Source of the DNA: Myxococcales bacterium
GTDB taxonomy: Bacteria; Myxococcota_A; Polyangia; Polyangiales; Houyiibacteriaceae
Assembly: GCA_013002645.1 (NCBI GenBank)
Contig: JABDJF010000565.1
Span: forward strand, 1 to 13,834
Direction: 5' to 3'
Length of the DNA: 13,834 bases
Shown: one piece after another, positions 7,600 through 13,834 of the stretch
Position numbering within the stretch: the stretch's first letter is position 1
Layout of the letters: the number at the start of each line of letters is the position of its first letter
Position numbers and translations under genes: made by a program
Notes under the pieces: model-generated
What the model was told of the DNA's origin: nothing
The model's database searches: none
The model's input: only the letters and a program-made list of their open reading frames with translations

Positions 7600-8264
7600 C
7601 GACCAAAAAGCAGAGCAGGGAAGAAGACACGGGAGCTCCCGTCGCAAAGCCCACCAAGAAGGCTGCATCGGGCGGTGCTTCGGGTGTTGCACAGAAGATC
7701 CTCGCGGACGAGAGCCCTCAATCGAAAATTGCCGAGCACGGTGAGACCATGATGGAAGGTCCACGCACCGCTGCCACGCAATCCGCCCGTGTGCTCAGTG
7801 AAGTCATCCTCGAGAAGCCGGAGCTGGTCGTGCCTCTGGTCGCCAAGTTCGCAAAGGGCATTTCGTCCGCCAACAAACGCGTGGTGCAGACGTCTTCCGA
7901 AGCGCTTCCAGCGATTGCCCGCATTGCGCCCGCCCGCGTCGCGCGGCAACTCGACGTGCTCAAGGGTAGCTTCGAAGAGGCTAACGACGTCGGCAAAGAT
8001 GGCCTGGTCAAAACGTTCGCCGCGCTCTGCACCGCTTCGGTCGCATATCAGAAGCGTCTGGAGCCTGTGTTGACGCTTGCGCTCAACGGCGCAGATGGCA
8101 AGACCCTCTTGGCCTGGAGCCAGATCGTGCTCCCGGCGCTCAAGGGCGAGCCCCACGCCAGGGCCCGCGCCGTGGTTGAAGGACGACTCGATTTGATTCC
8201 ACGCTCGTATGCTCAGCAAATCGCCGACTTCCTCGGAATCAAGCTGCGCCTGCGCTACCGCTGA
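7596..8264 (+). CDS. Small alpha-helical (HEAT-like) protein coupled to the esterase, function unknown
   Basis: I recognise no named family. The 222-residue product has a Lys/Ser/Ala-rich, probably disordered N-terminus (residues 1-33, with KKQSREED and KPTKKAASGG). From about 55 to 220 it is almost entirely predicted helix, in repeated pairs: SEVILEKPELVVPLVAKFAKG, QTSSEALPAIARIAPARVARQLDVLKG, LVKTFAALCTASVAYQKRLEPVLTLAL, TLLAWSQIVLPALKGEPHARARAVV. This layout resembles an armadillo or HEAT solenoid, which usually binds proteins or nucleic acid. There is no signal peptide, membrane segment or catalytic motif. The ATG overlaps the esterase stop in an ATGA, pointing to translational coupling. 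The gene is real by coding character and overlap; the role is unknown. Confidence 0.75.
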   Translation: MTTKKQSREEDTGAPVAKPTKKAASGGASGVAQKILADESPQSKIAEHGETMMEGPRTAATQSARVLSEVILEKPELVVPLVAKFAKGISSANKRVVQTSSEALPAIARIAPARVARQLDVLKGSFEEANDVGKDGLVKTFAALCTASVAYQKRLEPVLTLALNGADGKTLLAWSQIVLPALKGEPHARARAVVEGRLDLIPRSYAQQIADFLGIKLRLRYR

Positions 8265-8266
8265 TT

Positions 8267-8283
8267 GCGAAGGTCGCCCTCGC
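8267..8283. terminator. Hairpin between convergent helical-protein and gpmI genes
   Basis: GCGAAGG (8267-8273) pairs with CCCTCGC (8277-8283) around a TCG loop, with one A/C mismatch on the plus strand. It fills the 22-bp gap between two convergent stop codons, so it could help end transcription from both sides. There is no T-tract, which limits confidence. Confidence 0.35.
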
Positions 8284-8286
8284 GAC

Positions 8287-9945
8287 TCACCGCAAGATCG
8301 AAGGCTCGTAGCCCTCGGGCCGTTCGTAACCCATGAGCTGGAACGCGGTCGCCGCCATGTTGGCGATGCCTGGTTCCTCGATTTGGTCGTCTAGGCGAAG
8401 GCGGTCGTTGCCAGGCGCGTAGATGTAGCAAGGAACGGCGTTGAGAGTGTGGCTCGTCTTGCTTCTGAGCTTGCCGGCGCTGCTTCGCTTGAAGTCGCCG
8501 GACTTCTTATCGACTTCGAACATCTCGTCGCAGTTGCCATGGTCGGCCGTCACGATGAGCGCACCATCGAGTTTCTCGATGGCGGGAATGAGCCGCGCCA
8601 AGCAGAGGTCGACCACTTCGACGGCGATGACAGACGCATCCAGGTGGCCCGTATGTCCTACCATGTCGCCGTTGGCGTAGTTGATGCGCCCGTGCCGCAT
8701 GCCACCACGCCGCAGGGCCGTGAGCGTTGCATCCGTGATTTCCGCTGCCTTCATCCAGGGACGCTGTTCGAACGGAACCAAGTCGCTCTGGATCTCGACG
8801 TACTCTTCGTAAACTTCGTCGAACATGCCGCTGCGGTTTCCGTTCCAGAAGTACGTTACGTGTCCGAATTTCTGCGTTTCGCTGCATGCAAATTGGCTGA
8901 CCTGATTGCGCGCCAAATACTCGCCCATCGTCCGGTCGATCTCGGGCGGTTGAACGAGGTAGTGACGGGGCAACTTGAGGTCGCCGTCGTATTCCATCAT
9001 TCCGACGAACTCGACGTCTGGAATCGCGCCGCGATCGAACTCGTTCAGCTCCGGCTCGGTGAAGGCGCGGGTGAGCTCGAGCGCTCGATCGCCACGGAAA
9101 TTGTAGAGGACCACCGCTGAACCGTCACGAATCGGGCCGATGGGCTTACCCTCGGCGTCGACGATCACGAACGGCAGCAGGTCCTGGTCAATCATGCCGG
9201 GGTTTTCGTCGCGAATCGTTTGAATCGCCTCGGTGGCGCTCGCAAAGCCCCTGCCCTCGCCGAGGACGTGATGCTTCCAACCTCTTTCGACCATCGACCA
9301 ATCGGCGTTGTAGCGATCCATCGTGATGAACATGCGTCCGCCGCCCGACGCGACGCGATAGTCGCGCCCGCCTTGCTCGTTGAGGTCGTGCAGCAGTTTC
9401 TCGAGCGCCTCGACGTACTCGAGGGCGCTGGTTTCGGGGACGTCGCGCCCATCGAGCAAGATGTGGACGCGTGCGCGCTGCACTCCCTCTTCGTTGCAGC
9501 GGCGCAACATCGCAAAGAGGTGCTCGATGTGACTGTGAACGTTTCCGTCGGAGAGCAGGCCGATGAAGTGCATGGGCTCTCCGCTCTTGCTGACGCGCCG
9601 CACGAGCTTCTTCCACTCCTCGCCTTCGAAGATCTCGCCGCTGTCGATCGCCATCTGAACGCGCTTGGCCCCCTGATCGAAAACCCGACCAGCACCAAAG
9701 GCGTTGTGGCCGACCTCGCTATTGCCCATGTAGTCGTCGTTCGGCAGACCGACGGCTGTACCGTGCGCACGAAGGCGCGTCGTCGTGGAAATTCCCTCGA
9801 GCCGGTCGAGCGTCGGGGTGCGGGCAAGCCAGACCGCGTCGCCTTCGTTGGAGGCGCCGCAGCCGACCCCGTCCATGACGACGATGAGCACCGGGCCCGG
9901 GACACCGGGGAACGTGGGATGCTTTTGGAGCTGCCAGTCGGTCAC
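8287..9945 (-). CDS. gpmI: 2,3-bisphosphoglycerate-independent phosphoglycerate mutase
   Basis: Interconverts 3- and 2-phosphoglycerate in glycolysis and gluconeogenesis through a phosphoserine intermediate, with two Mn2+ ions. The 552 residues belong to the alkaline-phosphatase superfamily form. Visible motifs are the first metal aspartate in VVMDGVG (Asp25), the catalytic serine in MGNSEVGHNAFGAGR (Ser76), LLSDGNVHSH, the substrate loop LLDGRDVPETSA, the second metal-site block NYANGDMVGHTGH and VTADHGNCDEM, and SKTSHTLNAVPCYIY near the C-terminus. Length is slightly above the usual 510-515, within the range of the longer variants. The start is GTG at 9943-9945, with AGGAG (minus strand, 9952-9956) 6 nt upstream. 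It is divergent from the heme monooxygenase gene across 62 bp. Confidence 0.96.
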   Translation of the reverse strand: MTDWQLQKHPTFPGVPGPVLIVVMDGVGCGASNEGDAVWLARTPTLDRLEGISTTTRLRAHGTAVGLPNDDYMGNSEVGHNAFGAGRVFDQGAKRVQMAIDSGEIFEGEEWKKLVRRVSKSGEPMHFIGLLSDGNVHSHIEHLFAMLRRCNEEGVQRARVHILLDGRDVPETSALEYVEALEKLLHDLNEQGGRDYRVASGGGRMFITMDRYNADWSMVERGWKHHVLGEGRGFASATEAIQTIRDENPGMIDQDLLPFVIVDAEGKPIGPIRDGSAVVLYNFRGDRALELTRAFTEPELNEFDRGAIPDVEFVGMMEYDGDLKLPRHYLVQPPEIDRTMGEYLARNQVSQFACSETQKFGHVTYFWNGNRSGMFDEVYEEYVEIQSDLVPFEQRPWMKAAEITDATLTALRRGGMRHGRINYANGDMVGHTGHLDASVIAVEVVDLCLARLIPAIEKLDGALIVTADHGNCDEMFEVDKKSGDFKRSSAGKLRSKTSHTLNAVPCYIYAPGNDRLRLDDQIEEPGIANMAATAFQLMGYERPEGYEPSILR

Positions 9946-10007
9946 GGGGCTCTCCTAGCACAGCCGACCTGATGTTCGACGGGGAGGAAGCAGGGTATGA
10001 TTCGGTC
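9946..10007. promoter_or_regulatory. Divergent region between gpmI and the heme monooxygenase, with leader ORF
   Basis: These 62 bp hold the ribosome binding site of gpmI (9952-9956, minus strand) and both divergent promoters, for which I see no consensus boxes. On the plus strand a strong GGGGAGG (9981-9987) sits 9 nt before an ATG at 9997. That ATG opens a four-codon frame (Met-Ile-Arg-Ser, stop TGA at 10009-10011) overlapping the monooxygenase start as ATGA. The site is 20 nt from the monooxygenase ATG, too far to serve it directly. Confidence 0.5.
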
Positions 10008-10370
10008 ATGATTGTCGTGACCAACCGCATCCCGGTAGCCGAGGGCTACGAAATCGACTTCGAAGACCGCTTTCGGAAGCGCGTTCACTTGGTGGATCAG
10101 GCCAAGGGCTTCGTTCGGAACGAAGTGCACCGCCCGCGGCCGATGGAGCTCGACCACCAGACCGGAGAGTGGACCCGCGCGTCTGCCGCAACCGGCTACT
10201 ACGAGGTGAAAACCTGGTGGAGATCATTCGGCGATTTCGTCGCCTGGACGAGAAGCCCCTCGTTCGCCGAAGCCCACCGAAACCGTCCGCCCAAGGAGAT
10301 GTTTCGTGGGCCGAACGAGCTGACGATTCACGAGGTGTTCTTGAGCACGGACGACGTGGAGGCGACATGA
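10008..10370 (+). CDS. Antibiotic-biosynthesis-monooxygenase-fold protein, probable IsdG-type heme-degrading monooxygenase
   Basis: A 120-residue ferredoxin-fold (dimeric alpha/beta barrel) protein. It resembles Staphylococcus IsdG/IsdI and mycobacterial MhuD, which open the heme ring and release iron. Opening MIVVTNRIPV places Asn6 where the family has its catalytic Asn. Trp80 (FVAWTRSP) and His90 (FAEAHRNRP) are spaced by ten, as Trp and His are in IsdG/IsdI. Other shared parts are the FEDRFRKRVHLVDQAKGFV helix and the YYEVKTWW strand. An insert at about 44-60 lengthens the loop between two strands. An in-frame ATG at 9972 would add 12 residues, but the family begins right at this first strand, so 10008 was chosen. 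It overlaps the methyltransferase start (ATGA, 10367-10370). Other proteins of this fold oxidise polyketide quinones; the triad argues for heme. Confidence 0.8.
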   Translation: MIVVTNRIPVAEGYEIDFEDRFRKRVHLVDQAKGFVRNEVHRPRPMELDHQTGEWTRASAATGYYEVKTWWRSFGDFVAWTRSPSFAEAHRNRPPKEMFRGPNELTIHEVFLSTDDVEAT

Positions 10371-11236
10371 CTGAAATAGGGGGAGACAACGCCGGGTTCG
10401 TCGAATGCTGGAACGAGATCCTGACCCCGAAGTGGCTTCGGTTTCGGCACTTGCTTTCCGGTAACGGAATGATTCACAGTGACATCGCGTATACCGATTT
10501 CGACATTCGAGAGGGTGACAAGGTCCTCGACATCGGCTGCGGGTTTGGAGAGACAGCCCTTGAAATCGCCGAAATGGTCGGACCGAGCGGTGAAGTCGTT
10601 GGCATTGACTGCACCGATGCGTTCGTCGAAGTCGCGAATCAGGAGCGCAACGAGGCCGGCGTTCGCAACGTTCGTTACGAGGTGGGTGATGCTCAGGTTT
10701 GCGACCTTCCGGAAGCCTACTTCGACGTGGCCTACTCGCGATTTGGGGTGATGTTTTTCCAAAGTGCGGTCCGAGCGCTTCGGAATGCGCACCATGCGCT
10801 CAAGCCAGGCGGGAAGGTGTGTTTGATCGTCTGGCGCTCACTGGCCGACAACCCCTGTTGGGGTGCCGCCAAGGAGGTCGTGCTTCGCCACCTTCCGCCT
10901 CCGGGTGACCAGGGATCGACCTGCGGCCCGGGTCCATTCTCGATGGCCGGCGAAGAGACCGATCGCGCGATGCTCGAAGCGGCTGGCTTTTCGGAGGTCG
11001 AGGTCTTCAAGCGAATCGACGCCGACGTCTGCGTCGGGGACGACCTCGAACAAGCGATCGACTACCAGATCCTGGTCGGGCCCTCCGGCGAAATCGTCCG
11101 CGAGGCCGGGGAAGAAGGCCAACGCAAGCTGCCCGGAATCCGACGCGACCTGCGCGAGCTCATGGGTTCCTATCTGCGCACGGACGGTGTCTTCATGCCT
11201 TCGAGCACCTGGGCAATCGTGGCCCGCAAAGGGTGA
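10367..11236 (+). CDS. Class I SAM-dependent methyltransferase
   Basis: A 289-residue Rossmann-fold methyltransferase of the UbiE/Methyltransf_11 kind. Motif I is VLDIGCGFGE (53-62), followed by Asp81 (VVGIDCTD) that should hold the SAM ribose, Asp108 in GDAQVCDLP beside the adenine, YFDVAYSRFGVMFF as motif IV and LKPGGKVCLIVW as the post-motif strand. The region from about 160 (DNPCWGAAKEVV) to 250 is a helical cap that would shape the acceptor site. The acceptor is unknown; relatives act on quinones, sterols and small secondary metabolites. The ATG overlaps the stop of the heme monooxygenase and has GGAGG 4 nt upstream (10358-10362), so both proteins are likely made from one message. A longer open frame reaches back to 10169 but lies inside the upstream gene. 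Confidence 0.93.
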   Translation: MTEIGGDNAGFVECWNEILTPKWLRFRHLLSGNGMIHSDIAYTDFDIREGDKVLDIGCGFGETALEIAEMVGPSGEVVGIDCTDAFVEVANQERNEAGVRNVRYEVGDAQVCDLPEAYFDVAYSRFGVMFFQSAVRALRNAHHALKPGGKVCLIVWRSLADNPCWGAAKEVVLRHLPPPGDQGSTCGPGPFSMAGEETDRAMLEAAGFSEVEVFKRIDADVCVGDDLEQAIDYQILVGPSGEIVREAGEEGQRKLPGIRRDLRELMGSYLRTDGVFMPSSTWAIVARKG

Positions 11237-11289
11237 ACACGAGAGCATCCCCTATTTCGTCATCATTTGGTCACGGGGCGTCATTGGGC

Positions 11290-11317
11290 TTGACCCGAAT
11301 AGAACTTGTTCTAAGAT
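11290..11317 (+). promoter_or_regulatory. Candidate sigma-70-like promoter of the P450 gene
   Basis: TTGACC (11290-11295) as -35 and TAAGAT (11312-11317) as -10 are separated by 16 nt. Each matches its consensus only partly (5 of 6 and 4 of 6). The region is much more AT-rich than its surroundings. A second -10-like TATATT lies at 11343-11348 but lacks a well-spaced -35. Confidence 0.4.
11300..11313. promoter_or_regulatory. 14-bp palindrome, KstR-like operator candidate
   Basis: TAGAAC-TT-GTTCTA is a perfect inverted repeat. It fits every fixed position of TNNAACNNGTTNNA, the consensus known for the mycobacterial TetR-type regulator KstR, which represses cholesterol catabolism genes including P450s. 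It lies between the candidate -35 and -10 boxes and overlaps the latter, the classical place for repression. No regulator gene of TetR type is in the window, so the binding protein is unknown. Confidence 0.6.
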
Positions 11318-11365
11318 GTCGTTAGTTTACATGAAGTAAAGTTATATTCGCCTGTGCGGATATAC

Positions 11366-11370
11366 GGAGG
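11366..11370 (+). promoter_or_regulatory. Ribosome binding site deciding the P450 TTG start
   Basis: GGAGG followed by ATCCC and TTG at 11376. No ATG or GTG lies in frame between the upstream in-frame stop (TAA, 11337-11339) and this TTG, so the TTG start is well supported. Confidence 0.8.
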
Positions 11371-11375
11371 ATCCC

Positions 11376-12578
11376 TTGGAAAACAAGTGCCCAGCGAAGT
11401 TCCACAATGTCGATTTCTGCGCCCCCGCGACACACGACAACCCGTACGAAATGTACGACCACTTCCTCGAGCACGAGCCGCTCTACTTCGATGAAAAGAA
11501 CGGCGTCTGGGAGGTCTTCCGGTACGACGACATCGTCACGATCGAGCGCGATACCGAAACCTTCATCAATGGTGAAGGCGCTCGGCCGAACATCCCGCCA
11601 GACCCGGGCATGATTTACCAGGACGGCGAGCAGCACAGCAAGCAGCGCGCGCTCGTCTCATCCGGGTTCACGCCACGTCAGATGCGGAAGATGGAAGACC
11701 GTGCCCGCGAGATCGTCACCGAGCTCGTGGACATCATGCTCCACAAAGACGAGGTCGACATCGTGGAGGATTTGGCGGCCGCGCTTCCGATGAGGCTCAT
11801 CGCCGACATGCTGGGCATCCCCGAAGAGAAGCGCGCTTCGGTTCAGCAGTGGATCAACCAGATCATGATCGGCGGATGTGGCCCGGACTACGTGACCGAC
11901 GAAGTCAACGATGCGTTCGAGAACTTCTGCATGCACCACGAGGAGATGTATCAGGATCGCATCAGTGCGGGTTGCAAGGGCAGCGACCTGCTGACGATCT
12001 GGATCAACGCCGAGCTCAATGGCGAGAAGCTAGACGAATCGCAGCTCCTGTTCGAGCACGTCCTGTTGAACGTGGGCGGAGCGGAAACGACACGCAGCGC
12101 CATCGCAGGCGGGCTCGAGCGGCTCTCCGAAGACCCGAAGCAGTACCATGCCCTCTACGAAGACTCGTCCCTCATTCCGAACGCAGTGGAAGAAATCATC
12201 CGCTGGGTCTGCCCGTTCGTGAACATGTATCGTACGGCGACGCGGGACTACGAAATGCACGGCAAGGTCATCAAAGAAGGCCAGATGGTCGGCCTCACCT
12301 ATCCCGCAGCGAACCGGGATCCGCGCAAGTACAAAGACCCTCATACGTTCAATATCTTCCGCGATTTTTCAAAGGAAGCGAAGCATCTCTCGTTTGGCCT
12401 CGGTCCTCATTTCTGCTTGGGCGCCTCTCTTGCGCGCCTCGAAGTGCGCCTCTCCCTCGAGGAGATGACCGCGCGCGTAAAGAGCCTTCGGATCCCCGAG
12501 GGCAAGGAGCTAGAATACGTCTCGTCGTCGTTCACGCGCGGCCTCAAGAAGTTCCCTGCGATCTTGGAGGCTCGATAG
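11376..12578 (+). CDS. Bacterial class I cytochrome P450
   Basis: A soluble 400-residue P450, normal bacterial length, expected to hydroxylate a hydrophobic substrate using O2 and electrons from a ferredoxin. Visible motifs are the C-helix His87/Arg91 (DGEQHSKQR) for the heme propionates, the I-helix oxygen-activation motif VGGAETTRS (Thr238/Thr239), the ExxR pair Glu273/Arg276 (EEIIRW), and the heme-thiolate loop FGLGPHFCLGASLAR with Cys347. Glu-Thr-Thr-Arg in the I-helix is common in steroid- and alkyl-chain-oxidising families such as CYP125, CYP142 and CYP124, but also occurs elsewhere, so a steroid substrate is only a hint. It starts at TTG with a perfect ribosome binding site. The ferredoxin gene follows 54 bp later, making a two-gene electron-transfer unit; no reductase is in the window. 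Confidence 0.96.
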   Translation: MENKCPAKFHNVDFCAPATHDNPYEMYDHFLEHEPLYFDEKNGVWEVFRYDDIVTIERDTETFINGEGARPNIPPDPGMIYQDGEQHSKQRALVSSGFTPRQMRKMEDRAREIVTELVDIMLHKDEVDIVEDLAAALPMRLIADMLGIPEEKRASVQQWINQIMIGGCGPDYVTDEVNDAFENFCMHHEEMYQDRISAGCKGSDLLTIWINAELNGEKLDESQLLFEHVLLNVGGAETTRSAIAGGLERLSEDPKQYHALYEDSSLIPNAVEEIIRWVCPFVNMYRTATRDYEMHGKVIKEGQMVGLTYPAANRDPRKYKDPHTFNIFRDFSKEAKHLSFGLGPHFCLGASLARLEVRLSLEEMTARVKSLRIPEGKELEYVSSSFTRGLKKFPAILEAR

Positions 12579-12632
12579 GGAAGGATGCACTGTCGCCTTC
12601 GCTCGACGAATGACTTCGGAAGAGAGTGAACC

Positions 12633-12824
12633 ATGAAAATCATATTCGACAGAGACAAGTGCAAGCTTCACGCGCAGTGCCGAGGTGCGGCCCCAGAGCT
12701 TTTTTCGTTTGCGCCCAACGGCACCCTCGTGATTCTCGACGAAAACCCACCAGAAGAGCTCCGCGAAGCGCTCCAAGATGCGGTCGATGCGTGTCCGGAA
12801 CAAGCGATTTCCATCGGGGATTGA
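12633..12824 (+). CDS. P450-associated small ferredoxin with CxxHxxC cluster motif
   Basis: A 63-residue ferredoxin that should pass single electrons to the P450 encoded just upstream. The cluster ligands are Cys10, Cys16 and Cys54 (followed by Pro55), with His13 where a regular [4Fe-4S] ferredoxin has its second cysteine. Known P450 partners in actinobacteria and some proteobacteria share this Cxx(X)xxC...CP pattern with a non-Cys residue and usually carry a [3Fe-4S] cluster; some His variants may hold [4Fe-4S]. The rest is acidic, fitting a P450-docking surface. A purine-rich GGAAGAGAG (12618-12626) precedes the ATG. Tag follows after 16 bp, possibly on the same transcript. Confidence 0.93.
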   Translation: MKIIFDRDKCKLHAQCRGAAPELFSFAPNGTLVILDENPPEELREALQDAVDACPEQAISIGD

Positions 12825-12840
12825 ACTAAGCTCGGCGCCG

Positions 12841-13464
12841 ATGCCACGCCTACCCCGAGGACTGGTTCGCGGAGACGATGGACTCCTTCGATGTTGGTGG
12901 GGCGCGAGCACGCCCGACTACGTCGCCTATCACGATGAGGAGTGGGGCTGGCCGGTGCACGATGATGTCCGGCTCTTCGAAAAGATCTGCCTCGAAGGCT
13001 TTCAGTCCGGCTTGAGCTGGCTGACCATCCTGCGAAAGCGCGAGAATTTCCGGAAAGCGTTTGCGGGTTTCGACTACCAGCGGGTCGCACGGTTCAACGA
13101 GCGCAGCGTGGAGCGGCTGCTCGCGGATGCGGGCATCGTCCGGCACCGGGGGAAGATCGAAGCCACGATCAACAACGCCAAACGCGCGATGGAGCTCGTG
13201 GACGAGTACGGCTCTCTCTCGGCGTTCTTTTGGGAACGTCGGCCGCCCAAACACGAACGCCCTCGAAGGATGACCAAAGACGCTCTGACGAAGCTTTCAA
13301 AGACGCCCACCTCGACCGCTCTCAGCAAGGAGCTCAAGCGCCGGGGCTGGTCTTTTGTCGGCCCAACGACGCTCTATGCCTTCATGCAGGCGATGGGCCT
13401 GGTGAACGACCACCTGGAGGGTTGCTTCGCGCGGGAACCCATCGCAAAAAGCCAGGGTGTTTGA
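12841..13464 (+). CDS. tag: DNA-3-methyladenine glycosylase I
   Basis: Removes 3-methyladenine from alkylated DNA, starting base excision repair. The 207-residue protein aligns along E. coli Tag: RCWWGASTPDYVAYHDEEWG, ICLEGFQSGLSWLTILRKRE, DAGIVRHRGKI, PTSTALSKELKRRGWSFVGP, and FMQAMGLVNDHLEGC. The four zinc ligands are present (Cys18, His31, His191, Cys195), and Glu52 and Trp60 match E. coli Glu38 and Trp46 in the base pocket. About 14 extra residues precede the family start; ATG at 12841 is the first usable codon after the ferredoxin stop. No clear ribosome binding site is seen, so read-through from the ferredoxin is possible. Its last 8 bases overlap the start of the channel gene. Confidence 0.96.
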   Translation: MPRLPRGLVRGDDGLLRCWWGASTPDYVAYHDEEWGWPVHDDVRLFEKICLEGFQSGLSWLTILRKRENFRKAFAGFDYQRVARFNERSVERLLADAGIVRHRGKIEATINNAKRAMELVDEYGSLSAFFWERRPPKHERPRRMTKDALTKLSKTPTSTALSKELKRRGWSFVGPTTLYAFMQAMGLVNDHLEGCFAREPIAKSQGV

Positions 13465-13834
13465 GCTCACCGATACGATTTACGGAAACGAAATACGAAG
13501 CTGGCTAATCGCCCTCGCCGTCGCCGCGGGCGTCCTGGTGGCGCTGCGACTCGTCGAGCGGTTGCTCGTCGTTCGGATCCAGCGAATGGCGAAGCACACC
13601 GAGACGATGATCGATGACATCATCATCGGGTCGCTCAGGAAGACCAAGCTGCTCTATCTGCTGGTCGTGGCGTTGTTCGCCGGCTCCCTTTCGTTGCGTC
13701 TGGAGCCCGATGTGCGCTCGCTCGTCTGGAGCGGGCTGATGGTTGCGACGCTGATCCAGATCGGCATTTGGGTCAGCACCGGGCTCCAGATCTGGCTCGA
13801 ACACTACCGAAAGATCGAAGAGGACGGCGCCAAC
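13457..13834 (+). CDS. MscS-family mechanosensitive channel, N-terminal part (cut by window edge)
   Basis: The 126 visible codons encode the membrane part of a small-conductance mechanosensitive channel, which opens under membrane tension to release solutes in osmotic downshock. The opening ELTDTIYGNEIRSWLIALAV, then LRLVERLLVVRIQRMAKHTE and TMIDDIIIGSLRKTKLLYLL, is the usual start of this MscS subgroup. Hydrophobic segments lie at about 15-32, 64-80 and 88-112. The pore-lining helix and the cytoplasmic beta domain lie beyond the edge. The start is inferred to be GTG at 13457-13459, overlapping the tag stop by 8 bp; no ATG is in frame before Met44. The preceding CCAGG is only a weak ribosome binding site, so translation may depend on tag. 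Confidence 0.85.
   Translation, partial: MFELTDTIYGNEIRSWLIALAVAAGVLVALRLVERLLVVRIQRMAKHTETMIDDIIIGSLRKTKLLYLLVVALFAGSLSLRLEPDVRSLVWSGLMVATLIQIGIWVSTGLQIWLEHYRKIEEDGAN

Noticed and set aside
9032..9045. GAACTCGTTC, close to the P450 palindrome
   Set aside because: It is inside gpmI coding for conserved residues and lacks one fixed position of the consensus.
9220..9972. 250-codon plus-strand frame opposite gpmI
   Set aside because: gpmI is unmistakable on the minus strand with all catalytic motifs; this is its shadow.
1..13834. CRISPR arrays, tRNA or rRNA genes, transposases, phage or toxin-antitoxin genes
   Set aside because: None seen. Nearly all sequence is explained by twelve chromosomal genes with similar base composition, and no direct-repeat arrays or terminal inverted repeats were found by eye.

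Overview
This window is a 13.8 kb piece of a GC-rich bacterial chromosome, densely coded, with 12 genes in several short transcription units. No RNA genes, insertion sequences, phage genes or CRISPR arrays were seen. Five genes appear to start with GTG or TTG. Classical housekeeping genes (secA, argS, gpmI, tag) sit beside a large FAD acyl-CoA dehydrogenase, a cytochrome P450 with its own ferredoxin, and a long macroglobulin-like membrane protein. This mix fits a Gram-negative 'deltaproteobacterial' lineage such as Myxococcota. That placement is an inference from gene content, not a measured phylogeny.

Layout. (1) 1-2170, minus strand: the N-terminal third of secA, cut by the window edge, preceded by a 495-residue membrane-anchored protein of unknown function. 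(2) 2226-2684, plus: a Fur-family metalloregulator, divergent from that membrane protein. (3) 2714-4555, minus: a 613-residue acyl-CoA dehydrogenase, convergent with the regulator. (4) 4556-4783: a 228-bp divergent regulatory region with two inverted repeats. (5) 4784-8264, plus: argS, then a putative esterase translationally coupled (ATGA) to a small helical-repeat protein. (6) 8287-9945, minus: gpmI, convergent with that pair. (7) 10008-12824, plus: a probable IsdG-type heme-degrading monooxygenase, an ATGA-coupled SAM methyltransferase, then a P450 and a CxxHxxC ferredoxin behind their own promoter. (8) 12841-13834, plus: tag (3-methyladenine glycosylase I), overlapping the start of an MscS-type channel that runs off the window.

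The most interesting part is 10008-12824. The P450 and ferredoxin look like a two-gene class I monooxygenase electron-transfer unit. Their promoter carries a perfect 14-bp palindrome, TAGAACTTGTTCTA, between or overlapping the candidate -35 and -10 boxes. It fits the operator consensus TNNAACNNGTTNNA known for the mycobacterial cholesterol regulator KstR. Just upstream, the small monooxygenase keeps the Asn/Trp/His triad of IsdG-type heme oxygenases, and its best ribosome binding site appears to serve a four-codon leader peptide rather than the gene itself.
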